Source: Oscillospiraceae bacterium (lineage in GTDB: Bacteria; Bacillota; Clostridia; Oscillospirales; Ruminococcaceae). Taken from it: a DNA stretch of 36,129 bases. Below, one piece after another: positions 32,427 through 36,129 of this stretch. The first letter of the stretch is position 1; the number at the start of each line of letters is the position of its first letter. The position numbers and the translations under genes were made by a program. The stretch covers positions 1 to 36,129 of the forward strand of contig JAEDOB010000001.1 of assembly GCA_016302225.1 (NCBI GenBank), in the 5' to 3' direction. The notes beneath the pieces were generated by a model. That model did not search any database, had not been told where the DNA came from, and worked only from the letters and a program-made list of their open reading frames with translations.

Positions 32427-33833
32427 ATGGCAAAGGAAAAAACAAGTGCCGCAAAGCAGCTTCAGGAAAAGCTCTGCTACAAGAAGCAGAACGGCGGTAT
32501 GAAGCTCGGCGACAAGGAGATCAAGGAATGTGACAAGTTCGGCGAGAAATACAAGAGCTTTCTCGATGCGGCAAAGACAGAGAGAGAAGCTGTTATTTAT
32601 GCTGAAAAGCTTGCTGTTGAAGCAGGCTATGTTCCCTATACAAGCGATATGAAGCTTAAATCGGGGGATAAAATTTATGTAAATAATAGGGGAAAGGCTA
32701 TTATTCTTGCAATAATAGGTTCTGAGCCTATTGAGAAGGGCGTTCATATTGCAGCTGCGCATATTGATTCTCCCAGACTTGACCTGAAACAGTGTCCGCT
32801 TTATGAGGACAATGAAATGGCACTGTTTAAGACACATTATTACGGCGGTATCAAGAAATATCAGTGGGCTGCTATTCCTCTGGCACTGCACGGAGTTGTT
32901 GTTCTCAGCGACGGCAGCAAGGTTACCGTAAATATCGGTGAGGACGAAAAGGACCCCGTTTTCTGCGTTACCGACCTTCTTCCTCATCTGGCACAGGAGC
33001 AGATGAAGAGAACTCTTTCCGATGGAATAAAGGGTGAGGAGCTGAACATTCTGGTAGGTTCCCGTCCCTTCAAGGACGATGAAGCAAGCGAGAGAGTAAA
33101 GCTTAACATTCTCGATATTCTCAACAAGAAATACGGTATGACCGAGGCGGATTTCCTTTCGGCAGAGCTGGAGGCTGTTCCCGCATTTAAGGCGAAGGAT
33201 ATTGGCTTTGACAGAAGTATGATAGGCTCCTACGGTCATGATGACAGAGTTTGCGGATATACCGCTCTCAAGGCTATCCTTGACTGCAAAAAGGTGAAAA
33301 AGACCGCTGTTGTTATCCTCACCGACAAGGAGGAAACAGGCAGTGACGGCAACACGGGACTTCGTTCTTCATACCTCAAATACTTCCTTATGGACATTGC
33401 CGAGAGTATGGGCGCAAAGGGAAGAACCGTTATCTCCAATTCCGAGTGCCTGTCCGCTGACGTAAATGCTGCATTTGACCCCACGTTCCCCGATGTGGTC
33501 GACAGAAAAAATGCGGCTTATCTGAATTACGGCGTTGTTGTGACTAAGTTTACAGGTTCAAGAGGAAAATCGGGAACCTCCGACGCTTCCGCTGAATTTG
33601 TGGGACGTGTCCGCAAGCTTATGGACGATAACGACATTATCTGGCAGACAGGTGAGCTTGGCAAGGTTGACCTTGGCGGCGGCGGAACGGTTGCTGCATA
33701 TATTGCAAATCTCAATATTGATGTTATTGACGTAGGAGTTCCCGTGCTCTGTATGCACGCTCCCTTTGAAATAGTTTCTAAGATCGATGTATTTATGACC
33801 TACAAGGCATTTTACGCATTTCTTGCCGAATAA
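32427..33833 (+). CDS. M18-family aminopeptidase
   Basis: The 468-residue protein matches M18 zinc aminopeptidases. Metal-site motifs are AAHIDSPRLD (His112, Asp114), DKEETGSDG (Glu302, Glu303) and the GHDDRVCGYTAL segment (from about 270). The C-terminal metal His is probably in VLCMHAPFE. M18 enzymes release acidic or neutral N-terminal residues from peptides in the cytoplasm. It follows the transglycosylase gene by 26 bases with AAAGGA upstream and ends at a strong terminator. A role in general peptide turnover is likely. Confidence 0.95.
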   Translation: MAKEKTSAAKQLQEKLCYKKQNGGMKLGDKEIKECDKFGEKYKSFLDAAKTEREAVIYAEKLAVEAGYVPYTSDMKLKSGDKIYVNNRGKAIILAIIGSEPIEKGVHIAAAHIDSPRLDLKQCPLYEDNEMALFKTHYYGGIKKYQWAAIPLALHGVVVLSDGSKVTVNIGEDEKDPVFCVTDLLPHLAQEQMKRTLSDGIKGEELNILVGSRPFKDDEASERVKLNILDILNKKYGMTEADFLSAELEAVPAFKAKDIGFDRSMIGSYGHDDRVCGYTALKAILDCKKVKKTAVVILTDKEETGSDGNTGLRSSYLKYFLMDIAESMGAKGRTVISNSECLSADVNAAFDPTFPDVVDRKNAAYLNYGVVVTKFTGSRGKSGTSDASAEFVGRVRKLMDDNDIIWQTGELGKVDLGGGGTVAAYIANLNIDVIDVGVPVLCMHAPFEIVSKIDVFMTYKAFYAFLAE

Positions 33834-33845
33834 TTTAAAGCGTTT

Positions 33846-33885
33846 TTCGCCGCATTGTCATTAGCTTGACAGTGCGGCGAATTTT
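33846..33885 (+). terminator. Terminator after the M18 aminopeptidase gene
   Basis: A 15-bp stem with one wobble (33846-33860 with 33867-33881) encloses a six-base loop, TTAGCT, and is followed by TTTTG (the T run overlaps the stem base). It ends the DUF951-prfA to M18 unit. Confidence 0.85.
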
Positions 33886-33892
33886 GTAAAGC

Positions 33893-33911
33893 GACAGTAA
33901 CATTTACTGTC
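33893..33911. promoter_or_regulatory. Perfect dyad operator upstream of the XRE-AbrB gene
   Basis: GACAGTAA (33893-33900) and TTACTGTC (33904-33911) are perfectly inverted around CAT. The centre lies about 22 bases before the -35 box. A further TTTACTG half-site (33930-33936) falls inside the promoter spacer, 27 bases from the one in the dyad. This is the likely binding site of the regulator encoded next, by autoregulation. Confidence 0.65.
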
Positions 33912-33923
33912 AAAACAAAGTGC

Positions 33924-33952
33924 TTGATGTTTACTGCAATTTACATTATAAT
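33924..33952 (+). promoter_or_regulatory. Sigma-A promoter for the XRE-AbrB/ABC operon
   Basis: TTGATG (33924-33929) and TATAAT (33947-33952) are 17 bases apart. The leader to the first gene is short (about 13 bases from the predicted start), just enough for the GAGGTGAGG ribosome site. Confidence 0.75.
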
Positions 33953-33971
33953 AATATCAAGAGGTGAGGAA

Positions 33972-34406
33972 ATGAATACATCAAATCTGAAAAAGCTGAG
34001 AAAGGCGGCAAAGCTTACTCAGGAGGACGTTGCGGAAAGGCTGAATGTATCAAGACAGTCGGTTGCAAAATGGGAAAGCGGTGAGTCATTGCCCGATATT
34101 GATAACTGCATTGCCTTATCAAGACTGTATAATGTAACGCTTGACGACCTGGTTTTATATGCGAAAAATCCCGAAGACGACTGCACCCCAAAAGGAAAGC
34201 ATATTTTTGGCGTTGTAAAGATAGACGATAAGGGGCAGATAGTTATTCCCGCAAAGGCAAGAGAGGTATTCGACCTGAAAAGCGGTGACAAGCTGCTGCT
34301 TATGGGCGATGAAGCTCAGGGAATCGCAATGGTAAAGCTGAATAACTTCCTTTCGGCGACCGCTGAGATACTTAAAATTATCCAGGAAACCGATACTGAC
34401 GACTAA
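33972..34406 (+). CDS. XRE-AbrB fusion transcription regulator
   Basis: The 144-residue protein has an N-terminal XRE helix-turn-helix (about 5-62; LRKAAKLTQEDVAERLNVSR, then VAKWESGESLPD). The C-terminal part is a SpoVT/AbrB-like swapped-hairpin domain (about 79-124; VVKIDDKGQIVIPAKAREVF, then LKSGDKLLLMG). Both are DNA-binding folds. A perfect dyad sits beside its promoter, and an ABC exporter follows 22 bases downstream, so it probably controls itself and the exporter. The frame is open to 33924, but ATG 33972 follows GAGGTGAGG. Confidence 0.9.
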   Translation: MNTSNLKKLRKAAKLTQEDVAERLNVSRQSVAKWESGESLPDIDNCIALSRLYNVTLDDLVLYAKNPEDDCTPKGKHIFGVVKIDDKGQIVIPAKAREVFDLKSGDKLLLMGDEAQGIAMVKLNNFLSATAEILKIIQETDTDD

Positions 34407-34428
34407 TTCATCAAAGGAGCAAAAATCA

Positions 34429-35148
34429 ATGTATGCAGTAGAAATCAACGATTTGACAAAGAAATATAAAAATCTCACGGCGGTTGACTCATTGTCGCTG
34501 AAGATCAACGACGGAGAGGTCATTTCGCTTCTGGGAATGAACGGCGCAGGCAAGACTACCACCATCAAAATGCTGTCCTGCCTGACAAAGCCCACTTCCG
34601 GCGACGCTATAGTTTACGGTAAAAGCGTTACAACTCAGTGCAATGAGGTCAAGGAAATGATTGGCATTTCGCCTCAGGAAAATGCTGCTGCCATAAACCT
34701 TACCGTTGAAGAAAATCTTCGCTTTATGTGCGGTATTTACGGCATTGACAAGAAAACTGCCGATGAAAATATCGAGAGGATAGTTGAGCAGTTCAGTCTT
34801 AAAAAGGTGCTGAACACACGAGCAGGAAAGCTTTCGGGCGGCTGGCACAAACGCCTGAGCATTGCCATGGCGCTTATTACAAATCCGAAAATACTGTTCC
34901 TTGATGAGCCTACTCTGGGACTTGACGTTGTGGCACGGCGTGAGCTTTGGAGCGTTATAGAGTCCCTCAAGGGTAAGATGACGATCATTATCACAACTCA
35001 TTATATGGAAGAATCTGAGCATCTGGCTGACCGTATTGCAATTATGAAGGACGGCAAGCTAAAGGAATTCTGTACGCTGGAAGAATTGCAGCAGAAAACA
35101 GGCGAGGAAAGCCTTGAAGAGGCATTTCTTAAAATCACAGTGAATTGA
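34429..35148 (+). CDS. ABC-2-type exporter, ATP-binding subunit
   Basis: The 239-residue ATPase has Walker A GMNGAGKTT (36-44), Q-loop SPQENAA (81-87), signature LSGGW (135-139), Walker B ILFLDEP (155-161) and the H-loop TTHYMEESEHLADR. It resembles DrrA/NatA-type drug or antibiotic exporters. AAAGGAG gives a normal ribosome site. The permease gene starts 11 bases after its stop codon, and the XRE-AbrB regulator precedes it. The substrate is not evident. Confidence 0.95.
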   Translation: MYAVEINDLTKKYKNLTAVDSLSLKINDGEVISLLGMNGAGKTTTIKMLSCLTKPTSGDAIVYGKSVTTQCNEVKEMIGISPQENAAAINLTVEENLRFMCGIYGIDKKTADENIERIVEQFSLKKVLNTRAGKLSGGWHKRLSIAMALITNPKILFLDEPTLGLDVVARRELWSVIESLKGKMTIIITTHYMEESEHLADRIAIMKDGKLKEFCTLEELQQKTGEESLEEAFLKITVN

Positions 35149-35159
35149 AGGAGCAGAAA

Positions 35160-35912
35160 ATGAAAAGTCTAATTTTTGCCAACAGAAATCTTAAAGAAAT
35201 AATGAGAGATCCCCTTAGCTGGATATTTTGCCTGGGATTTCCGCTTGTAATGCTGATCGTTATGTCCATCATCAATAACAGCATTCCTCCGCAGGCGGGT
35301 ATGACGCTGTTTCAAATACAGAATCTGACACCGGGAATTGCTGTTTTCGGTCTGACATTTGTAATGCTGTTTGCTGCTCTGCTTATTTCAGGTGACAGAC
35401 AGCAGGCGTTTCTGCTTAGAATCTTCACATCACCTATGAGGTCCTCCGATTATATTGTAGGCTACATTATCCCGCTTATCGCATTATCCGCAGGTCAATC
35501 TGTAATAACAGGCATTGCAGGTCTGATAATGGGACTTACAAGTGATGTAACGCTGAATTTTCTAAATATTTTAGCATCGATTATTATCTCTATTCCGTCA
35601 ATTATAATGTTTATAGGATTTGGTCTGCTTTTTGGAACATTGCTTAACAAGAATGCCGCACCGGGTATCTGCTCCATAATCATTACATTTTCGGGAATGT
35701 TCGGCGGAATCTGGATGGACGTTGATGCTATGGGCGGTACGCTGGCTAAGCTGTGCAATGATCTGCCGTTTATTCACGCAGTTAAGGCAGCAAGATTTGC
35801 ATATGCGGGCGAATTTGCAGACAGCTTTTCGCAGACAGGAATTGTTGCGATCTGGGCAATCGTTGTTATAACCTTGTCAATTATCGTATTCAAAAAGAAA
35901 ATGAGATTCTGA
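35160..35912 (+). CDS. ABC-2-type exporter, permease subunit
   Basis: The 250-residue protein has about six membrane segments (among them WIFCLGFPLVMLIVMSII, IAVFGLTFVMLFAALLIS, IISIPSIIMFIGFGLLFGTLL, and a final GIVAIWAIVVITLSIIVF). The cytosolic start ANRNLKEIMRDPLSW is typical of ABC-2 permeases such as NatB/DrrB. ATG 35160 follows AAGGAG by six bases; the open frame reaches 35145 but without a ribosome site. It works with the ATPase just upstream. Confidence 0.93.
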   Translation: MKSLIFANRNLKEIMRDPLSWIFCLGFPLVMLIVMSIINNSIPPQAGMTLFQIQNLTPGIAVFGLTFVMLFAALLISGDRQQAFLLRIFTSPMRSSDYIVGYIIPLIALSAGQSVITGIAGLIMGLTSDVTLNFLNILASIIISIPSIIMFIGFGLLFGTLLNKNAAPGICSIIITFSGMFGGIWMDVDAMGGTLAKLCNDLPFIHAVKAARFAYAGEFADSFSQTGIVAIWAIVVITLSIIVFKKKMRF

Positions 35913-35928
35913 TAAACAATACAAAGCA

Positions 35929-35964
35929 AATCCGCAGGAATTGAAAACCTCCTGCGGATTTTTT
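35929..35964. terminator. Bidirectional terminator after the ABC-2 permease
   Basis: AATCCGCAGGA (35929-35939) pairs with TCCTGCGGATT (35950-35960) around a ten-base loop, followed by a T run. GCAAA before it also pairs with TTTGC after it, so it can serve the converging recombinase gene too. Confidence 0.9.
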
Positions 35965-35973
35965 GCAATATGA

Positions 35974-36129
35974 TCAGTTCTTGTCGTCCTCGTCATTATC
36001 GTCATTACCGTTATCTCCGCCTGCGGTAATGTTGGCAAGGGGAGAAGCGTCGATGGCGTTTTTGAGGTTTTCGTTTGAAATGTGGGTATATATCTCGGTG
36101 GTGGCAATGCTTTTGTGTCCAAGAATGTC
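35974..36129 (-). CDS. Tyrosine recombinase, C-terminal end (XerC/XerD-like; partial)
   Basis: On the minus strand the last 51 codons of a gene enter from the right edge and end at TGA (35974-35976). The protein reads DILGHKSIATTEIYTHIS, containing the LGH motif and the nucleophile Tyr in EIYTHIS. ENLKNAIDASPLANI follows. This is the signature of the XerC/XerD integrase family. The tail of about 15 residues is rich in Asp, Asn and Gly and is unusual. The rest of the gene lies outside the window, so whether this is Xer itself or an element integrase cannot be decided; the chromosomal context slightly favours Xer. Confidence 0.9.
   Translation of the reverse strand, partial: DILGHKSIATTEIYTHISNENLKNAIDASPLANITAGGDNGNDDNDEDDKN

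Noticed and set aside
1..36129. CRISPR array, tRNA or rRNA genes, transposase or prophage genes
   Set aside because: No regular repeat-spacer pattern, cloverleaf, rRNA segment or transposase motif was seen; the only integrase-type sequence is the Xer-like fragment at the right edge.

Overview
The window is a dense, almost wholly housekeeping stretch of a low-to-mid-GC Firmicutes (Clostridia) chromosome. The best guess is an Oscillospiraceae/Ruminococcus-like organism. This rests on the Gram-positive division cluster sepF-ylmH-divIVA next to ileS-lspA, a DnaD plus DnaI/DnaC-type loader pair, tRNA amidation by GatCAB, a DUF951 protein, AGGAGG-type ribosome sites and clear TTGACA/TATAAT promoters. 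The genus is inference; the phylum is well supported. No rRNA, tRNA, CRISPR array or transposase gene is visible, and no gene-free gap exceeds about 250 bases.

Layout. Bases 1-5013 hold the 3' part of mutL, then miaA, hfq, a membrane-anchored HlyD-like protein and yggS. Bases 5032-11990 continue on the same strand with sepF, ylmH, divIVA, ileS, lspA, an RluD-family pseudouridine synthase and a Cof-type HAD phosphatase. Bases 12005-13803 carry a split transketolase (two subunits). A large imperfect palindrome (13840-13975) then precedes ligA, an unrecognised cysteine-bearing gene that overlaps both its neighbours, and gatC-gatA-gatB, ending at a strong bidirectional terminator. The minus-strand pair dnaD / DnaC-like loader follows, with a structured or MITE-like element (22004-22110) in its leader. 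Plus-strand genes resume with a small membrane protein, a beta-propeller-like protein, glyA, an A+T-rich ankyrin-type gene and rarA. Two minus-strand genes (an S1-domain protein and a small unknown) lie at 27296-28677. Then come DUF951, prfA, sua5, coaE, a lytic transglycosylase and an M18 aminopeptidase. The end has an XRE-AbrB regulator with an ABC-2 exporter, a terminator, and the C-terminal end of a tyrosine recombinase on the minus strand.

How the genes work together. Most serve information processing: mismatch repair, tRNA modification and charging, Asn/Gln-tRNA amidation, release factor, replication restart and loading, ligation. A division block and a few metabolic enzymes (glyA, transketolase, coaE) complete the set. 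Many genes overlap by a few bases (sepF/ylmH, lspA/rluD, ligA/unknown/gatC, sua5/coaE/SLT), implying translational coupling.

The points most worth a second look are in the non-coding gaps. A hairpin hides the prfA Shine-Dalgarno and begins immediately after a UAG stop, a possible release-factor-1 feedback switch. Large palindromic leaders lie before ligA and dnaD. A perfect dyad sits by the XRE-AbrB promoter. The unrecognised CxxC gene between ligA and gatC is the best candidate for a new protein family.
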